In this document: positions 1 through 9,703 of the stretch, piece by piece
Layout of the letters: every line of letters begins with the position of its first letter
Numbering within the stretch: position 1 is the first letter of the stretch
DNA from: Acetivibrio mesophilus
GTDB taxonomy: Bacteria; Bacillota; Clostridia; Acetivibrionales; Acetivibrionaceae
DNA length: 64,000 nucleotides
Direction: 5' to 3'
Assembly: GCF_004102745.1 (NCBI RefSeq)
Contig: NZ_RLII01000001.1
Coordinates: forward strand, 310,001-374,000
Program-made: the position numbers and the translations under genes
The notes under the pieces: model-generated
What the model saw: only the letters and a program-made list of their open reading frames with translations
Told to the model about the DNA's origin: nothing
The model's database searches: none

Positions 1-3000
1 TAGAGCCACTTGAATATTTTATGTTTACTGATTCATATGAGGCTGTAGAGATTGATGAAGATTCCGTAATTGATGAAGAAAACACTGAAAAAGATCCCGA
101 GATTTACAATACGGAGGAATATTTGCTTTGCATAAAATGTGGAAGAGCTCAGGCTGATAATAGTAGAGCTGATAAATCATGTTGTAAAGACTCAAAGCGC
201 ATAAAAGTATATAAAGTTCACCATAAAGGAGCAATTAATACTTGTCAGAGCTGTGGTAGTTATGGAAGAGCAATAGTAAAAAGGCTTATTAATGCTGATG
301 CTCCTACTACAGAAATGTTGGGAAGAACACTATATCAAAATATACCTATTGAAGAAAAGGAAAAGAAAATAGAAAATAGAAGTGAAGAGAAAGCAGACAG
401 TCTATTCTGTAATATTGATTTATTTAATGTAAAAAAAGAAAAAGTTATAGATGAAATTAATAATCGTAAATTACTGGCTTTTTCGGATAGCAGAAAAGAA
501 GCAGCTTATTTTGCGACTTATATGGATATTAGATATAATCACTATCTATGGAGAAAAATCATTTATGATGCAATAATTGGACTACGAGATGCAAATGTAA
601 ATTTCGGAAGATTGCATACTAGAATATGCAAAGATATTGAATCGCAAAAAAATTTACTTATTGATATGACAGATGACTATATTGAACAAACTGTAGCTGC
701 ATATATAATGTATGAGCTTATGTCTTTTGAAAAAGATATAGGTTTAGAAGGTGTAGGGATGATTTCCTTTGAATTGGATAAGCCATTTTGGTGGCCTGAA
801 AAAATATCTCTTTGTGGTCTTAACAGTAATGAAGTTTGGAATATTGTTAAACAGATTTTTCATGGATTAAGAACTTATAGAGCTTTAGATTTTCCAGAGG
901 ATTTAAGGGATAATCATGCTATTTTTGGACAAAGGACGAAGCGAATGTTTTTTAGATTTGCTGAAGCTAATGCTTCATCTGGGATCATGAGTATTAAGCC
1001 AAAAGAAGGCTATAATAATATGAGAGTTGATTATTTAACTAAAATTTTTATCAGGCGTGGATGTAATATTCAAGAAGCTAAAGAAAATGCAAATATCTTT
1101 TTAGAGAAGATATTCAATGATGACAATTTTACGAACAGCATGGTAAATTCAGGAATATACAAATCTTTTTATTTTCCTAAGGAGGGAAATGTCTATCAAT
1201 TAAGTCATGATAAATGGATTTTCAAGAGAGAGCAAAAAATTTACAGGTGTAATAAATGTGGTAAAAAGGCATCAGTTAATATAAGTGGTGTATGTCCTTC
1301 CTACCGTTGCGACGGTAATTTAAGTGATTTTAATCCAGAGCATTCAAGGCATAATTACTATACAGAAATATATAACAATATTAAAAGGATACCAATGAGA
1401 ATTAAAGAGCATACTGCACAGCTGATTTCAAAACATGCATCTAAAATCCAAACGGAGTTTGAGAAAGGAAATATAAATATACTAAGTTGTTCAACTACTT
1501 TTGAAATGGGGGTTGATGTTGGAAGTTTAGAGGCTGTGTTTTTAAGAAATATACCTCCTGAAACAGCAAATTATGTTCAGCGTGCAGGACGTGCAGGAAG
1601 AAGGACAGCTTCTACTGCTTATATTCTTACTTATGCAAAAAGACGATCTCATGACTTATATTATTTTCAATATCCCACAAAAATTATTGAAGGTTCCATA
1701 AAAGCTCCTTATATTGAAAGGAGTAATGATAAAATAGCTTTTAGACATTTGTGTTCAGTTGTTTTTTCATGGGTTTTTAGGCAAAACGATACTTATTTTA
1801 AAGATGTACAGTCAATGTTTGCATACAGAAAGGAATATATGCCAATAGATGAAAAGCTAAAAGAATTATTGGATAGTAGACCGGAAACTATAAGAATATC
1901 GCTAAAGAACATATTTAATAAAGAGTTACAAAAGACTTTTGGCATAGATAATTGGGAGTGGGTTGACGAAAGATTCTTAAAACAAGATGGGAATTTTTTG
2001 ATTTCTAAAAACAAGTGGCTTCAGGATGTTGAGGAAATCGAAAGAATAAAGAGTGAGAACTATAAAAAAGGATATAGTGTGGACAATATCTCAAGAATGC
2101 TTAAAACTTTTTTGGAAAAGCACGTTATTGACTTCCTTGCATCAAATAATGTATTACCAAGATATGGTTTTCCTATTGATTCTGTTGATCTTGATACATT
2201 ACATACTGGTGAAGCTTCAAAAAATGTTAATTTGAATAGAGATTTGAAGATAGCTATATCTGAGTTTGCACCAGGCAGTAAGGTTATTGCTAATGGCGCA
2301 ATGTGGGAATCTTATGCAATTAATAAATCAAGAACTAAAGGGTGGCCTACATATTTATATGCCATATGTGAAAATTGTCATAGCATATACAAGGAACCAT
2401 GTGATTTCGATTTAAAAACAACTGATGTTAATGATGAAAAAAGAATATGTCAAAAAGAAGGATGTGGAGCTCCGATTAAGTTTCGTAAATTTATTAAACC
2501 TATTTTTGGATTTTCCACAAATAATAACAAACCTGAAAAGCCAACCTTGATCAAACCAGAATCTACTTATAGTAGCAAAGTATTTTTTCACCAGTATGAC
2601 AAAAATGAAAAAAACTATGAAGATAAAGTAAGATATAAAGGATACGATATTAATTACACATATTCTCCAAGAGGAAATCTTTTTGTAGTTAATCAGGGGA
2701 AAAATAATATAGGCTTTAGATTATGTTCATGGTGTGGTTACGCTACTACAACTATAATAAAGGGTGAACATGTTCATAAAGACAAATATGGGAATAAATG
2801 TGGTAACAAATATTTAAATAGATTTGATTTGGGTCATGAAATTACTACTGATATTATTGAAATAAAATTACCGGATTTAATAAGTGGTATGAACGAATCC
2901 TATTATATGTCTATTCTATATGCTGTCATTGAAGGTGCTGCGGGTTATTTAGGAATTGACCGCAGGGAGATTGATGGTTGTTTGAATTATACATCGTCTT

Positions 3001-3554
3001 CAACAATGCCAGCTTTTATACTCTTTGACCAAGTTCCAGGTGGAGCAGGTCATGTTAAGCGTATTGGAAAGTACTTGGATAAAGTATTGATAGAAGCAAA
3101 AAAGAGAGTTAGTGGTCTTTGTGAGTGTGGCGAAGAAACCAGTTGTTACGGATGTCTTAGAAACTATTCTAATCAAGTTTATCATGATATTTTAAAAAGA
3201 GGCTTAGCATTAAAGTTTTTTAAAGTTTTAGAACAAGCAGAAGGACTTTCAAAAGAATACTTCAATGAAGTAGCAGCTTCAATTGAAGTTGAAAGAGAAG
3301 ATATATTTACATATTGCAAAAAACTTAATATTGAGGAACCAATCGAAGGTTATGAGCTAGAATTAAATAATCTAGATAGGCCTCAATGCGAATTAGCTTT
3401 TCAAAAAGAAAGGATTGGATTATTCGAAGATTATCAACAGGAAGAAAAGATGCTTTTTGAAGCTAATGGCTGGGAAACACATTATATAAAAGACGTATCT
3501 CCATATGAAATAGCAGATAGAATTTCACGAAAGAAAGAGGGTGAGTTGACTTGA
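1..3554 (+). CDS. Large DUF1998-type superfamily 2 helicase, 5' end outside window
   Basis: The reading frame is already open at base 1 (it reads EPLEYF before the first Met at 21), so this is the C-terminal part of a longer protein; about 1180 residues are visible. Counting from that Met, the helicase C-lobe is at about 488-528 (motif V GVDVGS, motif VI QRAGRAGRR); motifs I and II lie upstream of the window. The end carries the DUF1998/MrfA-like region at about 957-1052 with the cysteine cluster CECGEETSCYGC. Other CxxC pairs (about 37-40, 75-78, 408-411 and near 780-815) suggest several zinc sites. Such helicases occur as MrfA repair helicases and in phage defence systems (DISARM DrmA/DrmB, Druantia DruE). 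Its size and the overlapping partner helicase point to defence, but which system cannot be told without the upstream genes. Confidence 0.85.
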   Translation, partial: EPLEYFMFTDSYEAVEIDEDSVIDEENTEKDPEIYNTEEYLLCIKCGRAQADNSRADKSCCKDSKRIKVYKVHHKGAINTCQSCGSYGRAIVKRLINADAPTTEMLGRTLYQNIPIEEKEKKIENRSEEKADSLFCNIDLFNVKKEKVIDEINNRKLLAFSDSRKEAAYFATYMDIRYNHYLWRKIIYDAIIGLRDANVNFGRLHTRICKDIESQKNLLIDMTDDYIEQTVAAYIMYELMSFEKDIGLEGVGMISFELDKPFWWPEKISLCGLNSNEVWNIVKQIFHGLRTYRALDFPEDLRDNHAIFGQRTKRMFFRFAEANASSGIMSIKPKEGYNNMRVDYLTKIFIRRGCNIQEAKENANIFLEKIFNDDNFTNSMVNSGIYKSFYFPKEGNVYQLSHDKWIFKREQKIYRCNKCGKKASVNISGVCPSYRCDGNLSDFNPEHSRHNYYTEIYNNIKRIPMRIKEHTAQLISKHASKIQTEFEKGNINILSCSTTFEMGVDVGSLEAVFLRNIPPETANYVQRAGRAGRRTASTAYILTYAKRRSHDLYYFQYPTKIIEGSIKAPYIERSNDKIAFRHLCSVVFSWVFRQNDTYFKDVQSMFAYRKEYMPIDEKLKELLDSRPETIRISLKNIFNKELQKTFGIDNWEWVDERFLKQDGNFLISKNKWLQDVEEIERIKSENYKKGYSVDNISRMLKTFLEKHVIDFLASNNVLPRYGFPIDSVDLDTLHTGEASKNVNLNRDLKIAISEFAPGSKVIANGAMWESYAINKSRTKGWPTYLYAICENCHSIYKEPCDFDLKTTDVNDEKRICQKEGCGAPIKFRKFIKPIFGFSTNNNKPEKPTLIKPESTYSSKVFFHQYDKNEKNYEDKVRYKGYDINYTYSPRGNLFVVNQGKNNIGFRLCSWCGYATTTIIKGEHVHKDKYGNKCGNKYLNRFDLGHEITTDIIEIKLPDLISGMNESYYMSILYAVIEGAAGYLGIDRREIDGCLNYTSSSTMPAFILFDQVPGGAGHVKRIGKYLDKVLIEAKKRVSGLCECGEETSCYGCLRNYSNQVYHDILKRGLALKFFKVLEQAEGLSKEYFNEVAASIEVEREDIFTYCKKLNIEEPIEGYELELNNLDRPQCELAFQKERIGLFEDYQQEEKMLFEANGWETHYIKDVSPYEIADRISRKKEGELT

Positions 3555-5674
3555 ATATAAATATTGCAATTACACGCTCTTATTTACGGGCACTAGGGAA
3601 CTTACCGAAGTCAGTTCAAAAAAAGGCACATAACTTCTTTGAGAAATTTAGGGAAAACCCTGAAGCAGAGTCAATTAATTATGAAAAAATTAATGCTATG
3701 AGAGATGATAAAGTAAGGACTGTTAGAATAGACCAAAAATACCGAGCGATTGTGTTACATCCACCAGAGGGGAATTTATACTTATTTGTACATATTGATA
3801 ATCATGATGAAGCAATGAATTGGGCTAAAAACAAAGTTTTTGATGTTAACCATTATTCTTCCGCATTACAAGTGGTAGATATGGATATAGTTGATCGTTT
3901 GCGTAGTTTTAATGAAAGTGTAGAATCGACTGAGCAAAATAAAACTTCTATTACTGATAGGTATTCAGAAGACGAGTTAATTTCAATTGGAATACCGAAG
4001 ATGATAATTCCAGTCTTAAAAGTAGTACATTCGGCTGAAGAACTGGTTAAATATGTAAGAGGATATGTTTCGGACGATATTTTTGAGATTCTTGAGTTTT
4101 GTGTTGAAGGTCTGCCTATTAATGAAATAAAGGAATGTTTTGATATCGAAGATGCAAAGGAAAAACCTTCTATATTTGAAGTTATTAATAAGAAAGTGAA
4201 TAGGCCATATATAAAAGTATTATCAAATGAAGAAGAAATTAGTTCGATATTGGATAATCCTATTGATTTCTGGAGAGTTTTTATACATCCAAAGCAGCAA
4301 AAAATTGTTGAAGGAAACTATAGTGGGAGCTTTCAAATTAAAGGTGCTGCTGGTACAGGAAAAACGGTTGTAGCAATGCATAGAGCGAAATATCTTGCAG
4401 AACATGTGTACAATTCTGAAGATGATTTAATACTTTACACAACGTTTTCTAAAAAATTAGCTAAGTCAGTAGAGTATAATCTAAAAAATATGTGTGATTT
4501 GGAAGTACTGAAAAGAATTGAGGTTGTTCATCTTTATTCATGGATTGCAAAATATATGAAAAGGATTAATGTATCTTTTGATATTATAGATGACGAGGAT
4601 AGAAAGACTTTGATAGGTTATGCGATCGACAAAGCAGGATATAATAGGAACTACACAGTACAAGATATAATACACGAGATTGATATTGTACTAAAATACA
4701 ACCAAATAACTGATATTGAAAGTTATTTAAAGGTGAGTAGAAATGGCGCATATAAAAAATTAGGAAGAAATCAGAGAAAAGAAGTCTGGTCAATTATTTC
4801 AGAATACTTCGAATTATTGCATCAAATGGACAAGCAAGAATGGTGGATGGTATTTAGAGATTTAACCAATATAATAAAGAAAAATTTTGAAAATAAATAT
4901 AGAGCTGTTATTATTGATGAAGCACAAGACTTTGGAATGCCTGAATATAGACTAATAAGAAGCATCATTAAAGAGAAAGAAAATGATATTTTTATTGTTG
5001 GGGATATTCGGCAAAAAATATATCCAACAGATGTTAATTTTTCAAAATGCGGTATCAATATACTTGGAAATAGGACACGGCAGCTATTAACCAATTATAG
5101 AAATACCTTTGAAATTACTCAATTAGCTGATCAAATAATCAGTAATATTGAATTCAAAGATTTTGATGAGACATTAATTAGTAATAAAAGAGCAAACGCA
5201 ATTATTAGAGGTGATAAACCGTTCATTAATGCTTATACAACAAAGGAAGATGAAGCTAAATTTGTCGCAGAGGAAATAAGAAAAATTGTTGATTCGGGAA
5301 TAGAATATAATGAAATAGCGTTGGTTTCAAGAACCAATGATTATTTAAAATCCATCATTCGATTATTGGATAAACATGGAGTCAAATCAACACATCTTGA
5401 AGACTTAAATTCAATTCATAAGAATAATATATATTATGGGACAATGCATAGTATAAAAGGTTTTGAGTTTAAAGTTATTTTTGTTGTCGGAGTCAATAAA
5501 AGTCTTATTCCTTTAAAGTCACAAATAGAAAAAATGGAATTTGGGCGTCAAAGAGAGGAATTCATAAAATTAGAAAGATCTTTGTTATATGTTGCAATAA
5601 CTAGAGCAAGGGATAGAGTTTACATTACCGGAAGTCCTGATATAAGTGACTGGATAAAAGGGGAGTATAAATAA
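3551..5674 (+). CDS. UvrD-like helicase with N-terminal RelE-like domain
   Basis: Start is TTG at 3551, overlapping the previous stop as TTGA, with GAGGGTGA just upstream; the two genes are therefore translationally coupled. Residues about 1-95 look like a RelE-fold RNase domain (basic helices, then YRAIV...LYLFVHIDNHDEAMNWA). The rest is a UvrD/Rep superfamily 1 helicase: Walker A GAAGTGKT at about 266, Walker B VIIDEAQD at about 453, and the last motif YVAITRARDRVYITG near 680. At 707 residues it is a common size for the UvrD-RelE fusions known from defence islands. The sequence shows the domains and coupling; a role in restricting foreign DNA or RNA with the DUF1998 helicase is inference. 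The RelE-like part could be a nuclease or only a binding fold. Confidence 0.88.
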   Translation: MNINIAITRSYLRALGNLPKSVQKKAHNFFEKFRENPEAESINYEKINAMRDDKVRTVRIDQKYRAIVLHPPEGNLYLFVHIDNHDEAMNWAKNKVFDVNHYSSALQVVDMDIVDRLRSFNESVESTEQNKTSITDRYSEDELISIGIPKMIIPVLKVVHSAEELVKYVRGYVSDDIFEILEFCVEGLPINEIKECFDIEDAKEKPSIFEVINKKVNRPYIKVLSNEEEISSILDNPIDFWRVFIHPKQQKIVEGNYSGSFQIKGAAGTGKTVVAMHRAKYLAEHVYNSEDDLILYTTFSKKLAKSVEYNLKNMCDLEVLKRIEVVHLYSWIAKYMKRINVSFDIIDDEDRKTLIGYAIDKAGYNRNYTVQDIIHEIDIVLKYNQITDIESYLKVSRNGAYKKLGRNQRKEVWSIISEYFELLHQMDKQEWWMVFRDLTNIIKKNFENKYRAVIIDEAQDFGMPEYRLIRSIIKEKENDIFIVGDIRQKIYPTDVNFSKCGINILGNRTRQLLTNYRNTFEITQLADQIISNIEFKDFDETLISNKRANAIIRGDKPFINAYTTKEDEAKFVAEEIRKIVDSGIEYNEIALVSRTNDYLKSIIRLLDKHGVKSTHLEDLNSIHKNNIYYGTMHSIKGFEFKVIFVVGVNKSLIPLKSQIEKMEFGRQREEFIKLERSLLYVAITRARDRVYITGSPDISDWIKGEYK

Positions 5675-5934
5675 TTCCGTGTATGGAGTTTTATGCAATC
5701 CTTCTAGGCAAGTAATTTCAAGTTTTTAAGGTTTACAGAAAATAACTGCGAACCACCTTTGTGTTATATATTACTGCCAGTTTTGTTAAGTTTTATACAT
5801 AAACTTGATTTAATCTGGCGATAATTGTTTATAATGGTATATTCCGTCCATTTTTCTGCCCACTTTTCAATTTGTGGGGTCTAGCCCGTCCGGCAATGAG
5901 GACGAGCCCTTGAGGGCGGTGGGGGTGAATGCTT

Positions 5935-6415
5935 CTATATATAGCTTTCCAATCTACCTGGATACTGGATCATTAATTGGCTGAGTACTTGATCCCAATT
6001 CTTATAGCGTTGAGTCCACTTTTTTGTCACATTCATCGATGCTAAATACAACATCTTTTCAAGTGAACTATCGCTTGGGAACATTGTTTTTGTAACTTTA
6101 CGGAACTGCCGATGCAGTCCTTCAATGGTATTGGTGGTATAAATTATTTTTCTTATTTCCTCTGAAAATTTGTAGAATGGGCTTATCACATCCCAGTTAT
6201 TTTCCCAGCTTCTTATCGCATAAGGATATTCCTTTCCCCACTTGTTCTTAAGTTCACAAAACTTCTCTAGTGCTACTTCTTTGTTAATAGCACGGTATAC
6301 TTCCTTAAAGTCATTGCTAAAAGCTTTAACATCCTTATATGACACATATTTAAAAGAGTTTCGAAGTTGATGTATTATGCAACGCTGCACCTCGGCCTTT
6401 GGATATGCTGCATTA
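5935..6415 (-). pseudogene. IS256-family transposase, 3' fragment
   Basis: Only the C-terminal third of a Transposase_mut protein is present, read leftward. Recognisable family segments are NAAYPKAEVQRCIIHQLRN, the TTNTIEGLHRQFRKVTK block with the catalytic Glu, and the tail PGRLESYI. Similarity stops at about 6415, where the adjoining sequence begins with TGT and aligns with the ends of IS21-family elements, so an IS21-type insertion split this gene. I did not find the missing N-terminal half on the far side near 10.8-11 kb. The fragment cannot make active transposase. The 260 bases before it (5675-5934) hold no gene I recognise. Confidence 0.85.
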
Positions 6416-6518
6416 TGTTTGTATTATTCTAAAAGTACCCAATATTTCAATTGAAAATTCCCCCATTCTAAAACTAAAATACCTTATGTAAATAGCACTT
6501 ATTTGCATAAGGAGTTGA

Positions 6519-6978
6519 ATGAAGGTGATTAAGTTGCATCAGAAGCAAGAAATTATTTTAATGAGATTTAGAGAAGATATATCAATAAGAGCAATTGCAA
6601 AGGAAGTTGGCGTGGACAGAAAAACTGTACGTAAGTACATAAGGCAGTATGAGCAACAAAGGCAGCAATTAATGCATTCCGGAGATGTACAACCTACTGA
6701 GCTTATTGAGTCCATTGTTCAGCCACCAAAGTATGATACTAGTAAAAGAAAACCTCTCAAAGTAACTGATGAAGTCTTGGAACGTATTAAATATTATCTT
6801 AATGAGAATCAGTCCAAGAGACTGAAAGGTCAATCCAAACAAGTTATGAAGAAAATTGATATCTTTGAAGCTCTTAAAAATGAAGGGTTCGATATTGGCT
6901 ACACTACAGTTTGTCAGACCATATCTAAGATGTCATTTCAATCTAAGGAAGCTTTTATTAGGGAAAACTATTCTCCAG
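6519..6978 (+). pseudogene. istA of outer IS21 element, N-terminal part
   Basis: Starts with ATG after AAGGAG. It contains an HTH of the IstA type (ISIRAIAKEVGVDRKTVRKYI) and continues to KEAFIRENYSP, where the inner element interrupts it at base 6978. Joining 6978 directly to 9704 restores the frame as RENYSPGDICEFDWGEV, the expected IstA sequence around the first catalytic Asp. In the present arrangement the reading frame runs into the inner element and stops at 7052, giving a truncated 177-residue product with only the DNA-binding part. Confidence 0.85.
6973..6978. repeat. Target site duplication, left copy (CTCCAG)
   Basis: CTCCAG immediately precedes the TGT left end of the inner IS21-family element and recurs right after its right end at 9698-9703. 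Removing the element and one copy restores the outer istA frame, which confirms the boundary. Confidence 0.9.
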
Positions 6979-7092
6979 TGTCAGTGGTAAAATTAAATTA
7001 CCCGGTTTCGGGAAAGAAAATGCCCCACCTATTCACAAACTTCCACTTGTAGATTAACATAATGTTAATTATATAAGTGGGAGTCGATAATA

Positions 7093-8559
7093 ATGTTGGG
7101 GGTAGCGATGCATACAACAATTCAAACTTTATCAAAAAAAGGATATAACAAGACACAAATTGCAAAAATACTTGAAATTGACAGAAAGACTGTAAGACGG
7201 GTTCTTAATGAACTTAATGAGAAAGGAATTGTTGAAAGAAAAGAAACTTGCTCAATACTTGATCCATATAAGGAATATATTCAGATACAAGTAACTAAAG
7301 ACTTAAAAGCAATAAGAATATATCAGGATTTAGTACGAGAATTTGAATTTCAGGGTAGTTATGACACTGTAAAAAAATATGTTGCTAAAATTAAAAAATC
7401 TCCACCTAAAGCATATATGGTACTACACAGTCTTCCTGGTGAAGAGGCTCAAGTAGACTTTGGATATATTGGCACTATTAAACTTCCGGACGGCAAGTAC
7501 AAAAAGGCTTGGGTTTTTGTAATGGAACTCAGCTATTCCAGATATATGTATGTTCAAATTGTATTTGATCAGAGTATTTCAACATTCATAGATTGTCATA
7601 AAAAAGCTTTTAGATATTTTGGAGGAGTACCACAGAATGTAAAGATCGATAATCTTAAAGCAGCTGTATTGGAAGCTGATTTTTATGAGCCTGTTGTTCA
7701 AAGGAATTATGCAGCATTTGCTTCTCATTATGGATTTTCTCCGGAACCATGTAGGGTAGCAACACCTACAGATAAGGGAAAGGTAGAATCAAATATAAAA
7801 TATGTGAAGGATAACTGCTTTAAAGCACGAGAATTTAAAGATATTGATGAGGCCAAAGCGTTTTTAATGGAGTGGCTTGAGACTATAGCTAATGTTAGAA
7901 TACACGGTACAACAAAAAAAGTTCCATCAGAAGAATTCAATTCGTATGAAAAAGAAAAACTTCTCCCTCTTCCTACGGAAGAATACAACATATCTGAAAT
8001 AACTTCGGCAACTGTAATGCCAAACTGTCATATCTCATATGGGGGTAACTACTATTCTGTACCGTATGCATACATTGGTGAAAAGGTTGATATTGTTATC
8101 ATAGATAATTTGCTTAAAGCAATATATAAGGATAAAGAAATAGCCCTTCATCCCGTAGAAAAGAATGAAAAGGGCAAATTCTTCACAGATAAAAATCATT
8201 ATCCTGATTATAAAAATATCACGGCTAATGAGATAAAGTCAAGATATAGAGAAAAAATGAGTGAGATTGGAAAACATGCAGCTATATTTTTTGAGAAATT
8301 CTTAGAGCAGGTAGACCCAAAATATAACTATCGAGTTATTGCAGGAATAATTTCCTTAAAGAAAAATTATGACAATGCTACTATTGATAATGCCTGCCAT
8401 AGGGCATATATGTATAATGCACTGAAATATAAAACAGTAAAACGAATTTGTGAACAGGGAATTGATTCGCTGCCTATAGAAACAAACCAAACATATATTA
8501 ACTCAGAAGAAACCTTCTTATCACGGCCATTATCAGAGTATTCAAAACTTCTAAATTGA
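7093..8559 (+). CDS. istA: IS21-family transposase IstA
   Basis: DDE transposase of the inner element, 488 residues, typical length. An N-terminal HTH (YNKTQIAKILEIDRKTVRRVL) binds the IS ends; the catalytic core shows the family motifs AQVDFG (Asp about 122), KIDNLKAAV (Asp about 186) and KGKVESNIKYV (Glu about 232). The start could be ATG 7093 or the internal ATG at 7108, which follows GGGGGTAG. istB begins 15 bases after the stop, so the two are co-expressed. No frame damage is visible, unlike the outer copy. IstA makes the strand cuts and joins, helped by IstB. Confidence 0.92.
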   Translation: MLGVAMHTTIQTLSKKGYNKTQIAKILEIDRKTVRRVLNELNEKGIVERKETCSILDPYKEYIQIQVTKDLKAIRIYQDLVREFEFQGSYDTVKKYVAKIKKSPPKAYMVLHSLPGEEAQVDFGYIGTIKLPDGKYKKAWVFVMELSYSRYMYVQIVFDQSISTFIDCHKKAFRYFGGVPQNVKIDNLKAAVLEADFYEPVVQRNYAAFASHYGFSPEPCRVATPTDKGKVESNIKYVKDNCFKAREFKDIDEAKAFLMEWLETIANVRIHGTTKKVPSEEFNSYEKEKLLPLPTEEYNISEITSATVMPNCHISYGGNYYSVPYAYIGEKVDIVIIDNLLKAIYKDKEIALHPVEKNEKGKFFTDKNHYPDYKNITANEIKSRYREKMSEIGKHAAIFFEKFLEQVDPKYNYRVIAGIISLKKNYDNATIDNACHRAYMYNALKYKTVKRICEQGIDSLPIETNQTYINSEETFLSRPLSEYSKLLN

Positions 8560-8574
8560 AATGAGGTAAAAAAA

Positions 8575-9345
8575 ATGAATGATTTAATGTTTTCAAGATT
8601 AAGGCAGCTAAAGCTATCAGGGTTCATAAAAACAGTGGAGGCAAGAAATGAGCAAGCTATTAAAGAGCAGATGTCTTACATGGAATTCTTAGAGTTGCTA
8701 TTAAGTGATGAATTTTCGAACCGTAAAGATAATGGTAATAAAAAGAGGATGCAAAAGGCAAAATTTCCTCAAATAAAGACACTAGAGGAGTATCAGTTTA
8801 ATCAACAGCCCTCTATAAACAAAAGATTTATATACAATTTGGCAACCTGTGAATTTGTCCGCAAGAAAGAAAATGTAGCCTTCATAGGACCGCCGGGTAC
8901 TGGAAAAACTCATTTAGGTATAGCACTTGGAGTAAAAGCTATATCACAAGGATACAATGTATTATTTACAACAATAAACCATATGCTTGAAGACTTATAT
9001 TTATCGAGAGCCGACAATTCTTTTAGTCAAAGGCTGAAGTACTACACAAATCCAGATTTACTGATACTAGACGAATTAGGACTAAAAAAACTTAATCAGA
9101 ACAGTGTAGATGACTTTTATGAAATCGTATCGAGAAGATATGAGAAAGGCTCTATAATAATAACTTCAAACAAAGTTTTTGATGAGTGGGGTAGAATATT
9201 CTACGACCCAGTTTTAGCAACAGCGATATTAGATAGATTTATTCATCATTGTCACTTTGTAGTCATAAAAGGTGAAAGCTATCGAATGAAGCAAAGCAAG
9301 GAAAGTCTTAAAGCTATATCCTCCAAAGTGCAAGAAAATGAATAA
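8575..9345 (+). CDS. istB: IS21-family AAA+ helper ATPase IstB
   Basis: DnaC/IstB-type AAA+ ATPase of 256 residues with ATGAGGT before the ATG. Walker A is GPPGTGKTH at about 105 and Walker B LLILDELG at about 162; the arginine-rich C-terminal half (ILDRFIHHCHFVVIKGESYRM) is typical. In the family IstB loads on target DNA, bends it and recruits and activates IstA. It is complete, in keeping with an active inner element. Confidence 0.93.
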   Translation: MNDLMFSRLRQLKLSGFIKTVEARNEQAIKEQMSYMEFLELLLSDEFSNRKDNGNKKRMQKAKFPQIKTLEEYQFNQQPSINKRFIYNLATCEFVRKKENVAFIGPPGTGKTHLGIALGVKAISQGYNVLFTTINHMLEDLYLSRADNSFSQRLKYYTNPDLLILDELGLKKLNQNSVDDFYEIVSRRYEKGSIIITSNKVFDEWGRIFYDPVLATAILDRFIHHCHFVVIKGESYRMKQSKESLKAISSKVQENE

Positions 9346-9462
9346 AATTAGCAAGTTACTGTTCTTTGACAAAAACATATTTATTTTATCCAAACAATTA
9401 GGTATGCAGTATACTAAAAGCGTGAAAAAAGTTTTTTAAGTGCGGTTTATAATGAGAGGGGT

Positions 9463-9574
9463 CCCATATGATAGCCTGCTAAGGCAGGCCAGTTTATCAT
9501 ACCCATCAGCCCTGCTTAAAAGGAATACCTACGGGGTATGGTGGGCTGGCCTCACTGGCATGTAATCATATGGG
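9463..9574. repeat. Large nested inverted repeat inside inner IS21, possible structured RNA or mini-element
   Basis: The outer arms CCCATATGAT (9463-9472) and ATCATATGGG (9565-9574) are perfect complements. Inside lie a GCCTGC-TAAG-GCAGGC hairpin (about 9475-9490) and a second arm with CAGCCC pairing to GGGCTG, itself enclosing ATACC/GGTAT. Together they can fold into a closed three-way junction. It lies between istB and the right terminus, a place where IS21 elements usually have little sequence. It could be a structured transcript, a transposition regulatory site, or a small non-autonomous element that inserted into the IS. No flanking duplication was obvious. Confidence 0.6.
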
Positions 9575-9697
9575 GGAGGCTCGTTGTAAACTGGATTCTT
9601 GAAAAAGTTTTTTCTCTGTTACATAGAGTTTTTTTTATCTTTTTTAAAGTGGGGAAAAATCTTTCCCCTTTTTGGGGAATTTTTATTGACAATAACA

Positions 9698-9703
9698 CTC
9701 CAG
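9698..9703. repeat. Target site duplication, right copy (CTCCAG)
   Basis: Second copy of the 6-bp duplication flanking the inner IS21-family element (first copy at 6973-6978). The copies are identical, suggesting a fairly recent insertion. Confidence 0.9.

Larger units (their letters stand above)
6979..9697 (+). mobile_element. Inner IS21-family insertion sequence, apparently intact (2719 bp)
   Basis: Bounded by TGT at 6979 and ACA at 9697 with a 6-bp target duplication. The ends are imperfect inverted repeats: both read TGT..TG.., then a CCC/GGG-rich stretch ending in GGGAAAG and CCCCAC within about 50 bases. It carries istA and istB in the usual order, both with full-length frames and intact motifs, so it looks able to move. 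An extra 350 bases lie between istB and the right end and include a large inverted repeat described separately. Confidence 0.9.
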
